Part shown: positions 26,839 through 36,250 of the stretch, piece by piece
Position numbering within the stretch: position 1 is the first letter of the stretch
Layout of the letters: each line of letters begins with the position of its first letter
Assembly (NCBI GenBank): GCA_002427735.1
Contig: DIYP01000015.1
Span: forward strand, 62,001-126,000
Direction: 5' to 3'
Origin: Flavobacteriales bacterium UBA6051
GTDB lineage: Bacteria > Bacteroidota > Bacteroidia > Flavobacteriales_D > Crocinitomicaceae
Length of the DNA: 64,000 nucleotides
Program-made: the position numbers and the translations under genes
Notes under the pieces: generated by a model
Database searches by the model: none
The model's input: the letters and a program-made list of their open reading frames with translations, nothing else
What the model was told of the DNA's origin: nothing

Positions 26839-27172
26839 AATATTTTACATTGTACCTAACAAATAATCACGAATCATACAGATTATTGCCCGTCAGTACA
26901 CCGGGTTAGTATATTATAAATTCATCTAGATAACCAGTTATCGCAAATATTCAATGAGTATCAGACATTTCAAAATCATAATTCAACTCTAAATATAAAA
27001 TTCAACCACTTTTTTTTTATAAATTTTATAGACACTTTTTTAAATAAAGAAAAGCCATTTCAACCTGTACATCAAGGAAAATGGAGAAAATCCTGTTCAT
27101 TTCAATTTATTAAAAAAATAAACCTTCCAAAGGATAAAATTTGAGTCATCCCTGTCACAGCATTTTATGATA

Positions 27173-27200
27173 ACAAAAAAAGGAGGCCTAAACCTCCTTT
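27173..27200 (-). terminator. Terminator of the minus-strand T9SS cargo operon
   Basis: Stem AAAGGAGG/CCTCCTTT (27179-27186 and 27193-27200). Read on the minus strand it is followed by a run of seven T. It lies 22 bases beyond the stop at 27222. Confidence 0.8.
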
Positions 27201-27221
27201 CAACGTAAACCAGGTTTCGCA

Positions 27222-28445
27222 CTATTGAAGTACGACCTTTCTAGCTTGATCGTTTACCTTCAACATGTAAACTCCTGCATCAAGATCATTGATGTTGAGT
27301 GTTACGGTTGAATTATCCGAAGTAAACGCTTTAAATTTCACCTTTTGCATCGCCATGGAATACAACTCCACGACTCCTGACTCATCGAATTGTACCAAAT
27401 CAATTGTGATAACGTCTTTCGCAGGGTTTGGATAGACATTGAATGTTTCCGAAGTCAATTCTTTTAACGATACCATGTGATCTGATATATGAGAAACGCC
27501 TGTGCTCGTTGCTACCCAAACATCATCATTGGCATCAATAGCCAGAGCACGAACTACCGGTCCGACCAAACCATCTGCCACGTGATATTCGATCCATTGG
27601 TTTCCGTCATATGCACAAACTCCTCCTTCGGTCACCAAATAATCCACATAGACTCCCGCCCAAATATTTCCCTGCGAATCTATTTTAATGTCTTCGATCG
27701 GGTTTAACGTATCAGGTTGTGGAAGTGTAAAAATCGTCGTATGATGTGCTGAGAAAGCGTCGTTCTCATTCATTACAGTAATTCCTTCAGATGTACCTAC
27801 CCATTTGTGATTTTGATCATCAATAACCAAACCTCTAATACGATCATCAATTAAGCCATCATTCGTCGTTAGAAAAGAAAAGTTCGTTCCATCAAAAATA
27901 ATGACACCGCCAAGTCCTGATCCCATCCAAAGATCACCATTTGAATGCTCTGTGATGGTGGTTACACCGCCAAAAGGTAAGCCATCTCCCGTACCATAGG
28001 AAGTCCAGCTTGAGCCTGAAAGCTTAGAAACACCAGTATTCGTTCCAAACCAAAGATCGCCATTAGCATCTTCTGCAATGCACTTCACCTGATTATTTCC
28101 TAAACCATCTGCGGTTGTATAGGTTGTCCATAAACCACCACTCAAGTAACTAACCCCAAAGTCTGTCCCGGCCCAAATGTTTCCGTTTTCCGCTACGTAA
28201 ATTGCCTGAATCATATTATCGGCCAAACCTGGTGAATTGGAAGTCGTATAATTATTCCAAATACTTCCTGTAAACATTGAGACCCCTCCTTGTGTTCCAA
28301 ACCAAACATTTCCCGATGCATCGACATCTACGCAATTTACATTGTTATCCAGGAGACCATCACTCGTGGTATAATTCGTAAAAGTTTGGGCAAATACGTT
28401 ACTTATCATAAGTGTCGTTGCGGCAATCAATAATTGTACTTTCAT
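27222..28445 (-). CDS. Secreted beta-propeller (two-component-regulator propeller repeats) with type A T9SS sorting domain
   Basis: A 407-residue protein: signal peptide (1-19, SNVFAQ), then about seven propeller repeats of the Reg_prop type (NVWFGTQGGVSMFTGSIWNNYTT, NIWAGTDFGVSYLSGGLWTTY, DLWFGTNTGVSKLSGSSW, DLWMGSGLGGVIIFDG, HKWVGTSEGI, DVWVATSTGVSHI), residues about 25-320. The end is a type A sorting domain (VYPNPAKDVITIDL...AGVYMLKVNDQARKVVLQ). The sensor histidine kinase part normally fused to such propellers in hybrid two-component systems is absent. Here the propeller is a free surface protein. Third gene of the operon that starts at 32273; gap to the upstream gene is 10 bases. Confidence 0.85.
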   Translation of the reverse strand: MKVQLLIAATTLMISNVFAQTFTNYTTSDGLLDNNVNCVDVDASGNVWFGTQGGVSMFTGSIWNNYTTSNSPGLADNMIQAIYVAENGNIWAGTDFGVSYLSGGLWTTYTTADGLGNNQVKCIAEDANGDLWFGTNTGVSKLSGSSWTSYGTGDGLPFGGVTTITEHSNGDLWMGSGLGGVIIFDGTNFSFLTTNDGLIDDRIRGLVIDDQNHKWVGTSEGITVMNENDAFSAHHTTIFTLPQPDTLNPIEDIKIDSQGNIWAGVYVDYLVTEGGVCAYDGNQWIEYHVADGLVGPVVRALAIDANDDVWVATSTGVSHISDHMVSLKELTSETFNVYPNPAKDVITIDLVQFDESGVVELYSMAMQKVKFKAFTSDNSTVTLNINDLDAGVYMLKVNDQARKVVLQ

Positions 28446-28455
28446 ATGCTTGTAT

Positions 28456-30741
28456 TTATTTCGTAATCAATATTTTTTTAATAAAATTCTCATTGTCATA
28501 ACTTACTCTGAGAAGATAAACCCCATTGGAGCAAAGTGATAAATCAAGTTGTTTTGTCGTTTGCCCCTCCATTTCTTGAGTAGGAAGCATTGTTCTTCCA
28601 TCTAGTGTATAGAGCGTTACTTCTGCTGTTTCTGTTGTATTCAATCGAATATTCAGTTCATTATATGCTGGGTTTGGGTAAACAAATACCGGATCATTGA
28701 GCACCGGTAAATTCACCCCTTCGTTCAATGCTCTCGGCGACGGAATCATTTCCCGAAAACTCCCGGTCGCATTGGGATATCTCCCAAATGAGGTAATTGC
28801 TTCCTGAGCTCCAAAAAATACCGAATCGATGACTGTACCATCGCCGTATACCAGCCAAAGTGAATCAGCATCACTTCGCACAGAAAAACTACAATGCATT
28901 CCGGCCTGTAAAGTATCTCCATCAAGCCATATGAGCTTGTATTGACCGGCTTCAATTACTTCATTCGGCAATGGCCATTGCATGAGATTATTTTCTTCCG
29001 TTGATAGGTACATACCCTCAAGTGATATCGGATAAAATGAGTTATTATAGAGCTCAACCCAATTCTCATATTCATCATCCTGATCCGTTTCTCCGAAAAG
29101 ATTATTTGTTCTGATCTCATTAATGGTCAACTCATTTTTCCCGACGCGTGATTCAATTTCATAAAACTCATAAGCGGCACGTTCTGGTGAAAAACGCCCA
29201 GCTGAATCGTTTTCGGCATAGATGTAATATTGAACCAAATTCGATATTTCTTCTAGTTTCACTCCATATTGACCATCACCAGACAAACCATCATCGTGAT
29301 TTCCGTCATCGAACATTGTCAGCAACTCAAAATCTTCTCGTTCTGAAAATCGATAAGCACAGAAAACATTAAGGGGACTACCCGAAACAGTTGCAGTAAT
29401 TGAGACATTATCGCCAACTTTTGTGCTCGTTGGACTAACCTGAATAGAACCAATATCTGGTGCTCCTGAAATTCCTGTATACGAACTCAAGTAAACGGAA
29501 CGATCGTTCATTAAATCAGTAATGCCAGGATAATCGACCAAATCGGAAACCGTGGAATTAAGATTGGCATTAAAATCGTCGTAAGAGTAAAACTTATTCG
29601 TATCGGCGAGGACACTTGCGTCTATCAAATTCTGCATATAATCTGCTCTAAGTGCATATTCCTGATTATCAAAATTCTCCTCCATAATGGTACGAAGGTG
29701 TGCCAGATACATTCTTTTATGGGATTCATTATTTAAGACATTTCGAATCAATGGACGCGGGTGCACAGAGAAGCTATTCAAATGTTGCAGAGGATCCATT
29801 TCCTTTGCTTCAGCAATGGAAAACCCATCCCAATGATCAGATGCATCCGTTAAACGATAGCTTGCAAAAGACATGTTTAGATCCCATAGGATTGGATTAA
29901 ACTTCCCACTTTGATCCTTATACAGGTAATAATTCTGAGCATATCCTATATAACTGTCAAAATTAATCAGCGCATAGTTAAAAGCATGCATCCACAGCGT
30001 CTGATCAATATTTAAGACACTTGAAATATCAGACGGTGAATTGTTCAAAATATCAATGAATTCATAAAGCTCGTTCCAACCTTCTTGCTCATCTGATTTC
30101 AGCTTGTAGAGAGGAGAATATGCATCAATACTTTCTCCGGGAGAGTCCGACAGATTTGCATTTTCCCCATTCAAATCAATTGTTTCGGGATTACACTTGA
30201 AAAAAGTGTCTTCACTGTCTCCATAGTGTTTCTCAAGAAAATCACCATTGACAGCCTCTACATTTGAATACAATCCGATAAGAGTATCATTCACATATAC
30301 ATTGGCATAATTCGCTAAGGAAGCCGGCATATATTTCCTTGCGATCTCATAGGATAAAACTTCGCGCACAAAAGACGGATCCTGAATCACGTTGCTGAGT
30401 TTTATCTTTTTATATCCCTGATGGTTTTGGTTCTGATATACGTAGTCAAGATCAATATTGAATGGATTTTTGTCCCGTTCTGAACTAAATGAACTAAACC
30501 CTTTGTAACGAACTCCGACGTCTTTATAAGTATTCGCGTCAATGATAAGATCCGCCCCTAATCGCGCAAGTTCTCCTTCAACATATAAACTATCTAAAAT
30601 TTCATCCCAATTAGCTTGGGAAAAATAGAGCCTTACCTCCGGAATATGCTCAATAGCGTAAAAGTCTGATTGTGCTACCAGACTCCCACGCATACTAAGC
30701 ATAACAATCAGCGCGAATACGCATGCAAACTTAATCTTCAC
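28456..30741 (-). CDS. Secreted CotH-family protein with lamin-tail domain and type A T9SS sorting domain
   Basis: A 761-residue protein: signal peptide (about 1-23, GSLVAQ), CotH kinase-like domain at about 30-370 (VRYKGFSSFSSERDKNPFNIDLD, YANVYVNDTLIGLYSNVEAVNGDFLEKHYG, QNYYLYKDQSGKFNPILWDLNMSF), an Ig-like segment (about 435-530), a lamin-tail domain (about 540-660, LTINEIRTNN, ENWVELYNNS, YKLIWLDGD) and a type A sorting domain (VYPNPAYNELNIRL to the C-terminus). CotH proteins of spore coats are atypical protein kinases; whether this surface form phosphorylates anything is unknown. Middle gene of a three-gene operon; 5-base gap upstream. Confidence 0.88.
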   Translation of the reverse strand: MKIKFACVFALIVMLSMRGSLVAQSDFYAIEHIPEVRLYFSQANWDEILDSLYVEGELARLGADLIIDANTYKDVGVRYKGFSSFSSERDKNPFNIDLDYVYQNQNHQGYKKIKLSNVIQDPSFVREVLSYEIARKYMPASLANYANVYVNDTLIGLYSNVEAVNGDFLEKHYGDSEDTFFKCNPETIDLNGENANLSDSPGESIDAYSPLYKLKSDEQEGWNELYEFIDILNNSPSDISSVLNIDQTLWMHAFNYALINFDSYIGYAQNYYLYKDQSGKFNPILWDLNMSFASYRLTDASDHWDGFSIAEAKEMDPLQHLNSFSVHPRPLIRNVLNNESHKRMYLAHLRTIMEENFDNQEYALRADYMQNLIDASVLADTNKFYSYDDFNANLNSTVSDLVDYPGITDLMNDRSVYLSSYTGISGAPDIGSIQVSPTSTKVGDNVSITATVSGSPLNVFCAYRFSEREDFELLTMFDDGNHDDGLSGDGQYGVKLEEISNLVQYYIYAENDSAGRFSPERAAYEFYEIESRVGKNELTINEIRTNNLFGETDQDDEYENWVELYNNSFYPISLEGMYLSTEENNLMQWPLPNEVIEAGQYKLIWLDGDTLQAGMHCSFSVRSDADSLWLVYGDGTVIDSVFFGAQEAITSFGRYPNATGSFREMIPSPRALNEGVNLPVLNDPVFVYPNPAYNELNIRLNTTETAEVTLYTLDGRTMLPTQEMEGQTTKQLDLSLCSNGVYLLRVSYDNENFIKKILITK

Positions 30742-30746
30742 ACCGA

Positions 30747-32273
30747 TTATTTAACGATAGAAATTTTTCTTGTCACTGCCGAATGACCATCAAATACAAT
30801 GGAAGCGTAATAAACACCTTCAGCCAATTCTGACAAATCAACCGTATTCGAATTTTCAACTTGCTTGACCAGTTCACCGAACACGTTAAAAATGTTTATC
30901 TCTACTTCACTTCCTTTTACATCAACGCCATCCAGCTTGAATATCCCTGTAGAAGGGTTTGGATACAATTTAAGATCGGCCAATGTATGCTCATCAATGC
31001 TGAGTAGTCCGCAAGGATCATTCCCAAGTAATGCGACTATTCCTGCATGATCACACTCATAGCGAAATGCTTTTGTAGGACCAGCATTATATTGCCAAAC
31101 GAGGTTATCATTGGCATCTACTTCATACATATATTGGTTGGAAACATTGACAAAAGTATTACCATTTGACATTCGATCACTTGCCGACTGTCCAGTTGAA
31201 TTCGCCAAACAGTTATGGCGCCAATCGTAATTTGTTGGCCCATAAGAAGCACTTGTTAGTGAATATAAGTACCCAGCCTCTGGAGCTTCTATAGCATCTA
31301 CTGCAGAGCCGCCGTTGTTTCCCTCATTATTGAAAAACTGTATATATCCTCCATTTGGGCGTCCATCGTCTGGAATCCAGCGCGGATCATGCACCGCCTC
31401 GTCGATTGTTTGTGCTCCATTAACTCCGTAATTAGATGGGTTTCCCCAACGGTACAAGAAGTCACCCCCCATTCCTGAATTACCACCACTATGCGTAGCC
31501 GCCTCTGCGGTAGTTGTACTATGATCTATAATGAAGATTTCACTCGCATATCTTGAACTGAAGACTAACTGATCCAAGGTTGGGTTGTAATCGATTCCAT
31601 TGACATGAAACCAATCTCCACCTCCACCACCTGGCCCTGGTCCAGGACCACCACCGCCAGAAATAGTATTCGCATCCATCAACTCAGGGTAGTCGGCCAC
31701 ATCTGGCACATAGTTATCCTTTGTAGCATCAGCATCTTGGCATAAATGATCCCAGATATGCCACTCCCAAACAATTGTAGCACTTCCATTTCCATCCGGC
31801 TCTAACTCGATGAAGTGTGTAGGCCATTTTTCAGAAGTTGCGCTTGTCACCCCAGCTTGTGTCAGTTCAGATGTAGACTTCACTTCCCAGGCTGTTAGAA
31901 TTACATTTCCGTTTGGCATCAGGCAAAAATCATGATGTGAAACGTGTTCACTGTTCGAATAAACGTATTCCCATATAATAGTACCACTTGGGTCAATTTC
32001 CTGAATCATCCCTCCGACTGCTGCCCCTGACAACTGATTCGATGAATAAACACCTCCTCTAACTATATTTCCGTTCTCTTTGAGTTTAACGGAGTAATTG
32101 CAGGACGCAGAACAAGACCAAGAATGTGCAATGTTTCCATCCTTATCGATTAAGTATGTTGTGTTTTGATTTTGTAAGTTGTAGAGCGCATATCCATTAA
32201 ATGATTGCGCTTTTGTTAAGTGAACTGTACAGAATGTGAACAGAGCCCCCAACAGTAAGGAGTAAACTTTCAT
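30747..32273 (-). CDS. Secreted arylsulfotransferase-like propeller protein with type A T9SS sorting domain
   Basis: A 508-residue protein: signal peptide (1-22, LTKAQ) and a beta-propeller resembling the arylsulfate sulfotransferase (ASST) family (YLIDKDGNIAHSWSC, MIQEIDPSGTIIWEYV, HVSHHDFCLMPNGNVILTAWE, WFHVNGIDYNPTLDQLVFSSRYASEIFIIDHST). At about residues 204-220 a Gly/Pro tract (coding strand opposite 31615-31661) interrupts the fold. The type A sorting domain starts at LYPNPSTGIFKLDG and ends RKISIVK. Transferase activity is not assured: many secreted members are only fold relatives. First gene of the operon 32273-27222. Confidence 0.8.
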   Translation of the reverse strand: MKVYSLLLGALFTFCTVHLTKAQSFNGYALYNLQNQNTTYLIDKDGNIAHSWSCSASCNYSVKLKENGNIVRGGVYSSNQLSGAAVGGMIQEIDPSGTIIWEYVYSNSEHVSHHDFCLMPNGNVILTAWEVKSTSELTQAGVTSATSEKWPTHFIELEPDGNGSATIVWEWHIWDHLCQDADATKDNYVPDVADYPELMDANTISGGGGPGPGPGGGGGDWFHVNGIDYNPTLDQLVFSSRYASEIFIIDHSTTTAEAATHSGGNSGMGGDFLYRWGNPSNYGVNGAQTIDEAVHDPRWIPDDGRPNGGYIQFFNNEGNNGGSAVDAIEAPEAGYLYSLTSASYGPTNYDWRHNCLANSTGQSASDRMSNGNTFVNVSNQYMYEVDANDNLVWQYNAGPTKAFRYECDHAGIVALLGNDPCGLLSIDEHTLADLKLYPNPSTGIFKLDGVDVKGSEVEINIFNVFGELVKQVENSNTVDLSELAEGVYYASIVFDGHSAVTRKISIVK

Positions 32274-32370
32274 AATAAGCTCTAATTAATAGTGAGATTA
32301 AATTCTTTTTACCCCTATGTTGTCAATACATTAAGAAACTTGCGGTCAGATTGAAAAAAAATCAGATCAT

Positions 32371-32404
32371 AAAAAAAGCGCTCGTTTTGACGAGCGCTTT
32401 TTTC
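32371..32404 (-). terminator. Terminator downstream of the 32423-32878 lipoprotein gene
   Basis: AAAAAGCGCTCG/CGAGCGCTTTTT stem with a six-base loop and a T-run on the minus strand, 19 bases beyond the stop at 32423; it separates that gene from the T9SS operon. Confidence 0.85.
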
Positions 32405-32422
32405 AATTCATTTTGAGCAACA

Positions 32423-32878
32423 TTAATACTCCACTTCCACTTGGGAACAATCGTTAAATGAAAGCGGCATAGTTCCATCCTGGAATACCTGTGACTGACC
32501 AAACTGATCTGTGTAGCGCAGGTCATATTGAATAATGTTATTCAACTTCGACCCAAGATCATGTGTAAAGGAAGCTCCTCCATTTCCACAAGGTGGTTGT
32601 GTATTTGAAAAAGCCGAAATATCCATCGTTCCGGCATACAATCCGTCTAGGTAGACGTCGATAAACCCTGATATTGAGACCAATTGCAAATTTTGAGAAG
32701 TTGTAGCATCCATCCAGAAATGAGCGGTAGCATTGTACATACAAGAACCGTCATCTGTATTTGCCTCTTCATTATAATTGACAGCATTTGTATCTGTACA
32801 TCCCTCTTTTTTACATGCAGCCAGTAAAGTGATAGCAGCAGCAGCAAGGACAAACGAAACTTTAATTATTCTTTTCAT
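32423..32878 (-). CDS. Lipoprotein of unknown function
   Basis: Start set at 32878 (151 residues) because MKRIIKVSFVLAAAAITLLAAC is a full lipoprotein signal with lipobox LAAC; a longer in-frame reading to 32947 is unlikely. After the lipidated Cys comes CTDTNAVNYNEEANTDDGSC, a short Cys-bounded motif seen repeatedly in Bacteroidota surface proteins, then a small beta-rich domain (HFWMDATTSQNLQLVSISGFIDVYLDG) with two more Cys. Function not recognised. Monocistronic between two terminators. Confidence 0.65.
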   Translation of the reverse strand: MKRIIKVSFVLAAAAITLLAACKKEGCTDTNAVNYNEEANTDDGSCMYNATAHFWMDATTSQNLQLVSISGFIDVYLDGLYAGTMDISAFSNTQPPCGNGGASFTHDLGSKLNNIIQYDLRYTDQFGQSQVFQDGTMPLSFNDCSQVEVEY

Positions 32879-32904
32879 GGTTGATTTTATTTGATGAATA
32901 AAAA

Positions 32905-32935
32905 TAAAAAAAGCGCCCCACATAAGAGGCGCTTT
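32905..32935 (-). terminator. Terminator of the aconitase gene
   Basis: AAAGCGCC (32910-32917)/GGCGCTTT (32928-32935) stem with a ten-base loop; a T-rich tail follows on the minus strand, 20 bases beyond the acn stop at 32955. Confidence 0.8.
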
Positions 32936-32954
32936 GAATATATTCATTCAATTT

Positions 32955-35219
32955 CTATGAATTCTGTTGTCTAATCAAATTCAATGCTGAACCTGCTCTG
33001 AACCAACTAATTTGTTGCTCATTGTACGTATGATTCAACTTAATTGATTCGCTCGATCCGTCTGCATGAACGATTTCCAATGTTAATTGCTTACCAGAAG
33101 CGAACTCGCTCAAGTCAGTGAAGTTAAATGTATCATCTTCCTTGATTTTATCATAATCTGATTCATTATCAAACGTTAACCCAAGCATTCCTTGCTTCTT
33201 AAGGTTTGTCTCATGAATACGCGCAAACGATTTCACGATTACAGCTCTTACTCCCAAGTGACGTGGCTCCATCGCTGCGTGCTCACGAGATGAACCTTCA
33301 CCGTAGTTATGATCTCCCACAACAATCGAAGGAACTCCTGCCGCTTTGTATGCTCGCGCAGTTGCTGGCACTTCCGCCTTCTCACCAGTTAATTGGTTCA
33401 CTACTTCATTTGTAGCACCACCAAATGCATTTACTGCACCGATCAAACAGTTATTCGAAATATTATCCAAGTGTCCACGGTATCGCAACCAAGGTCCTGC
33501 CATTGAGATATGGTCAGTTGTACACTTTCCGAAAGCCTTAATCAAAAGTTTGGCTCCTGAAATATTACCGCCATCCCAAGGTGCAAAAGGAGTTAATAAT
33601 TCTAGACGTTCTGAATCAGGTTTTACAATCACCTCTATTCCACTTCCATCTTCTGCAGGCGCCTGGTATCCATTATCTTCTACATCAAACCCTCTTTGCG
33701 GAAGTTCATCACCAGTCGGAGGATCCAACTTCACTTGTTGGCCATCCTTATTTGTTAAGGTATCTGTAATTGGGTTGAAACCTAAATCTCCAGAAATAGC
33801 GATTGCTGCTACCATTTCAGGTGAGGTAACAAATGCATGTGTATTCGGGTTACCATCAGCACGCTTGGAGAAGTTTCTGTTAAACGAGTGAACAATTGTA
33901 TTCTTTTCTTGCTTATCAGCACCTGCTCTATCCCATTGACCTATACATGGTCCACAAGCATTTGTAAAGATTGTAGCTTGTAAATCCTCAAATGGCTTCA
34001 ATAAACCATCTCTTTCGGCAGTGAAACGCACTTGCTCAGATCCTGGGTTAATTCCAAACTCTGACTTTGTTTCCAAACCTTTATCAAACGCCTGACGAGC
34101 AATCGATGCTGCACGAGCCAAATCTTCATAAGACGAGTTCGTACAAGATCCAATCAATCCCCATTCAACCTTCAACGGCCAACCATTCTCTGTCGCCTTC
34201 TCTCTCATTTCCGCAACTGGCGTCGCCAAGTCTGGAGTAAAAGGACCGTTTACGTGCGGAGATAATGTTGAAAGATCAATTTCAATCACCTGATCAAAAT
34301 ATTGCTCTGGGTTCGCGTAAACCTCGTCGTCACCTGTTAAGTGCTCAGCGATCGCGTCTGCCGCATCCACCACTTCCTGACGACCAGTAGCCGCTAAATA
34401 TCTTCTCATGGAATCATCGTAACCAAAGGTCGAAGTCGTTGCTCCGATTTCAGCCCCCATGTTACAAATTGTTCCTTTTCCGGTCGCAGACATTGACTTA
34501 GCTCCTTCACCGAAATATTCAACAATGCAACCCGTTCCACCTTTTACAGTCAGAATTCCGGCTACTTTCAAAATCACATCTTTTGGAGCTGTCCATCCGT
34601 TCAACTCTCCTGTCAATTTCACACCAATCAATTTCGGCATCTTCAACTCCCAAGGCATTCCCGCCATCACGTCAACAGCATCTGCTCCACCAACACCAAT
34701 GGCAACCATTCCGAGTCCTCCAGCATTCACCGTGTGCGAATCCGTTCCAATCATCATCCCTCCTGGGAAAGCATAATTCTCCAATACTACCTGATGAATG
34801 ATACCGGCTCCTGGCTTCCAGAATCCAATTCCATATTTATCACATACAGAACTTAGAAAATTAAAAACCTCATTGTTCTTGTTAATCGAATCTTGCAAAT
34901 CCTTACTCGCTCCTTGTTTTGCAAGTATCAAGTGATCCGCATGCGCAGTTGATGGAACAGCAACTTTAGACTTTCCAGCCTGCATAAATTGCAACAAGGC
35001 CATTTGAGCTGTTGCGTCCTGCATTGCCACCCTGTCTGGAGCGAAATCTACGTAGGAATTTCCGCGTTCGTGAGCTGTGTTAGCCTCACCATCCCAAAGG
35101 TGTGTATACAATATTTTTTCTGCAAGCGTAAGTGGTTTACCAACTACCTTTCGCGCAGCTTCAATGCGTGAAGGATACTTAGCATACACCTCTTTAATCA
35201 TGTCTAAGTCAAATACCAT
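32955..35219 (-). CDS. acn: Aconitate hydratase (mitochondrial-type length)
   Basis: A 754-residue aconitase converting citrate to isocitrate in the TCA cycle. The [4Fe-4S] ligands are visible: Cys in LIGSCTNSSYEDL and two in NACGPCIGQWDR. Other conserved segments are GTDSHTVNAGGLGMVAIGVGGADAV and, in the swivel domain, VVGDHNYGEGSSREHAAMEPR. The length fits the mitochondrial/short class rather than the roughly 890-residue AcnA/IRP class. It is a single-gene unit transcribed away from rpsF. Confidence 0.96.
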   Translation of the reverse strand: MVFDLDMIKEVYAKYPSRIEAARKVVGKPLTLAEKILYTHLWDGEANTAHERGNSYVDFAPDRVAMQDATAQMALLQFMQAGKSKVAVPSTAHADHLILAKQGASKDLQDSINKNNEVFNFLSSVCDKYGIGFWKPGAGIIHQVVLENYAFPGGMMIGTDSHTVNAGGLGMVAIGVGGADAVDVMAGMPWELKMPKLIGVKLTGELNGWTAPKDVILKVAGILTVKGGTGCIVEYFGEGAKSMSATGKGTICNMGAEIGATTSTFGYDDSMRRYLAATGRQEVVDAADAIAEHLTGDDEVYANPEQYFDQVIEIDLSTLSPHVNGPFTPDLATPVAEMREKATENGWPLKVEWGLIGSCTNSSYEDLARAASIARQAFDKGLETKSEFGINPGSEQVRFTAERDGLLKPFEDLQATIFTNACGPCIGQWDRAGADKQEKNTIVHSFNRNFSKRADGNPNTHAFVTSPEMVAAIAISGDLGFNPITDTLTNKDGQQVKLDPPTGDELPQRGFDVEDNGYQAPAEDGSGIEVIVKPDSERLELLTPFAPWDGGNISGAKLLIKAFGKCTTDHISMAGPWLRYRGHLDNISNNCLIGAVNAFGGATNEVVNQLTGEKAEVPATARAYKAAGVPSIVVGDHNYGEGSSREHAAMEPRHLGVRAVIVKSFARIHETNLKKQGMLGLTFDNESDYDKIKEDDTFNFTDLSEFASGKQLTLEIVHADGSSESIKLNHTYNEQQISWFRAGSALNLIRQQNS

Positions 35220-35566
35220 GCTTTCGTTTTTAATTTAAATAGTTAACAATGAACTGAAGTTCACCGATATTGAAGTCCCGCGAATTTACGAAAATCTTAA
35301 TGAACAGGAAACCTCTGGAATGGAAAAATCAATCACTTATTGAACGCAAAGTCTACTGGAGAAATTCATACTTTTAATTGTCTGAAAATTCTCCGCAAAA
35401 TTTCATCTTTCCGAACGCGGCTGGAAACATCCAGTGCTTAACCTTTGAATACGAAAAACACAATTAATTCAACTTACCCGAGTTCCATTTGATTTTTTAC
35501 TATCTTTGCGCTCCCGTTTCATGTTGATTCGGGTTTTATATTAATTATTTACAAAATTCAATTTTT
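35220..35566. other. Divergent intergenic region between acn and rpsF
   Basis: 347 bases without a gene. It contains the -7 element TATCTTTG of the ribosomal operon at 35501-35508 and an rpsF leader of about 50 bases with a short CCCG/CGGG hairpin (35513-35536). I could not identify a convincing promoter for acn. Confidence 0.5.
35501..35508 (+). promoter_or_regulatory. -7 element of the rpsF-rpsR-rplI operon
   Basis: TATCTTTG is an exact match to TAnnTTTG, 58 bases before the rpsF ATG. A TTTG at 35488-35491 is too close to be a canonical -33 box, so only the -7 part is called. Confidence 0.6.
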
Positions 35567-35929
35567 ATGAATTCTTACGAAACTGTTTTCATTTTAACTC
35601 CCGTTTTGTCTGAAGAACAGGCAAAGGAAGCAGTACAAGCATTCGAGAGCAAAGTTGGCTCATTGGGTGGAAAAGTAAAGCACTCTGAAAGTTGGGGATT
35701 GCGCAAATTAGCGTACCCAATTCAGAAGAAGTCTACTGGTTTCTACTTTTTGTCTGAATTTGAAGCTCCTGGAAGCGCTATTGCTGAGTTGGAAGTAATG
35801 TTCAAAAGAGATGAGCGTGTTATGCGTTTCCTCACTGTAAAAATGGACAAAGATCATCTTGCTTACGCTGACAAACGCAGAACGCGTTTAGGCGAAGCGA
35901 AAAAACCAGCAGCAGAAGCTGAAGCTTAA
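35567..35929 (+). CDS. rpsF: 30S ribosomal protein S6
   Basis: A 120-residue S6. It opens MNSYETVFILTPVLSEEQ, has the conserved KHSESWGLRKLAYPIQKKSTGFYFL block, and ends in an Ala/Glu-rich tail after VMRFLTVKMD. It binds S18 and 16S rRNA in the platform. First gene of rpsF-rpsR-rplI; no ssb or priB gene lies between S6 and S18, unlike in Firmicutes or Proteobacteria. Confidence 0.97.
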   Translation: MNSYETVFILTPVLSEEQAKEAVQAFESKVGSLGGKVKHSESWGLRKLAYPIQKKSTGFYFLSEFEAPGSAIAELEVMFKRDERVMRFLTVKMDKDHLAYADKRRTRLGEAKKPAAEAEA

Positions 35930-35956
35930 TTATTCACACATTAAAAAAGAGAAACA

Positions 35957-36220
35957 ATGGCTCAAAATGATATTCGTTATTTGACTCCGATTAACATCGA
36001 AATCAAAAAAGAAAAGTACTGTCGCTTTAAGAAAAGCGGAATTAAATTTATCGATTACAAGGATGCTGACTTCTTGTTAAAATTGGTAAATGAACAAGGA
36101 AAGATATTACCTCGACGTATTACTGGTACTTCTGCAAAATACCAGAAGCGTGTGAATAAGGCAATCAAGCGTGCACGTCACCTTGCCCTTATGCCATACG
36201 TTGCGGATATGTTGAAATAA
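35957..36220 (+). CDS. rpsR: 30S ribosomal protein S18
   Basis: An 87-residue S18. The signature is KYCRFKKSGIKFIDYKDADFL followed by GKILPRRITGTSAKYQKRVNKAIKRARHLALMPY. It forms a heterodimer with S6 on the small subunit. It lies 27 bases after rpsF. Confidence 0.97.
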   Translation: MAQNDIRYLTPINIEIKKEKYCRFKKSGIKFIDYKDADFLLKLVNEQGKILPRRITGTSAKYQKRVNKAIKRARHLALMPYVADMLK

Positions 36221-36250
36221 TTTGATCATTAACAGGAAATTTTATTCAAG

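Larger units (their letters stand above)
26558..27221. other. Long gene-free stretch with composite hairpin copy B
   Basis: 664 bases without a supportable gene. Contents: the terminator hairpin and composite element at 26695-26838, then about 330 AT-rich bases with A/T tracts (for example 27007-27050), then the terminator of the minus-strand operon at 27173-27200. The part around 26802-26838 reads on the minus strand like a decayed type A sorting-domain end (codons matching LVK, then a TAG), so it may be the remnant of a lost T9SS cargo gene. Confidence 0.6.

Noticed and set aside
33346..33891. Long open frame (181 codons) on the plus strand inside acn
   Set aside because: It is the antisense shadow of the strongly conserved aconitase gene and has no start context or recognisable product.
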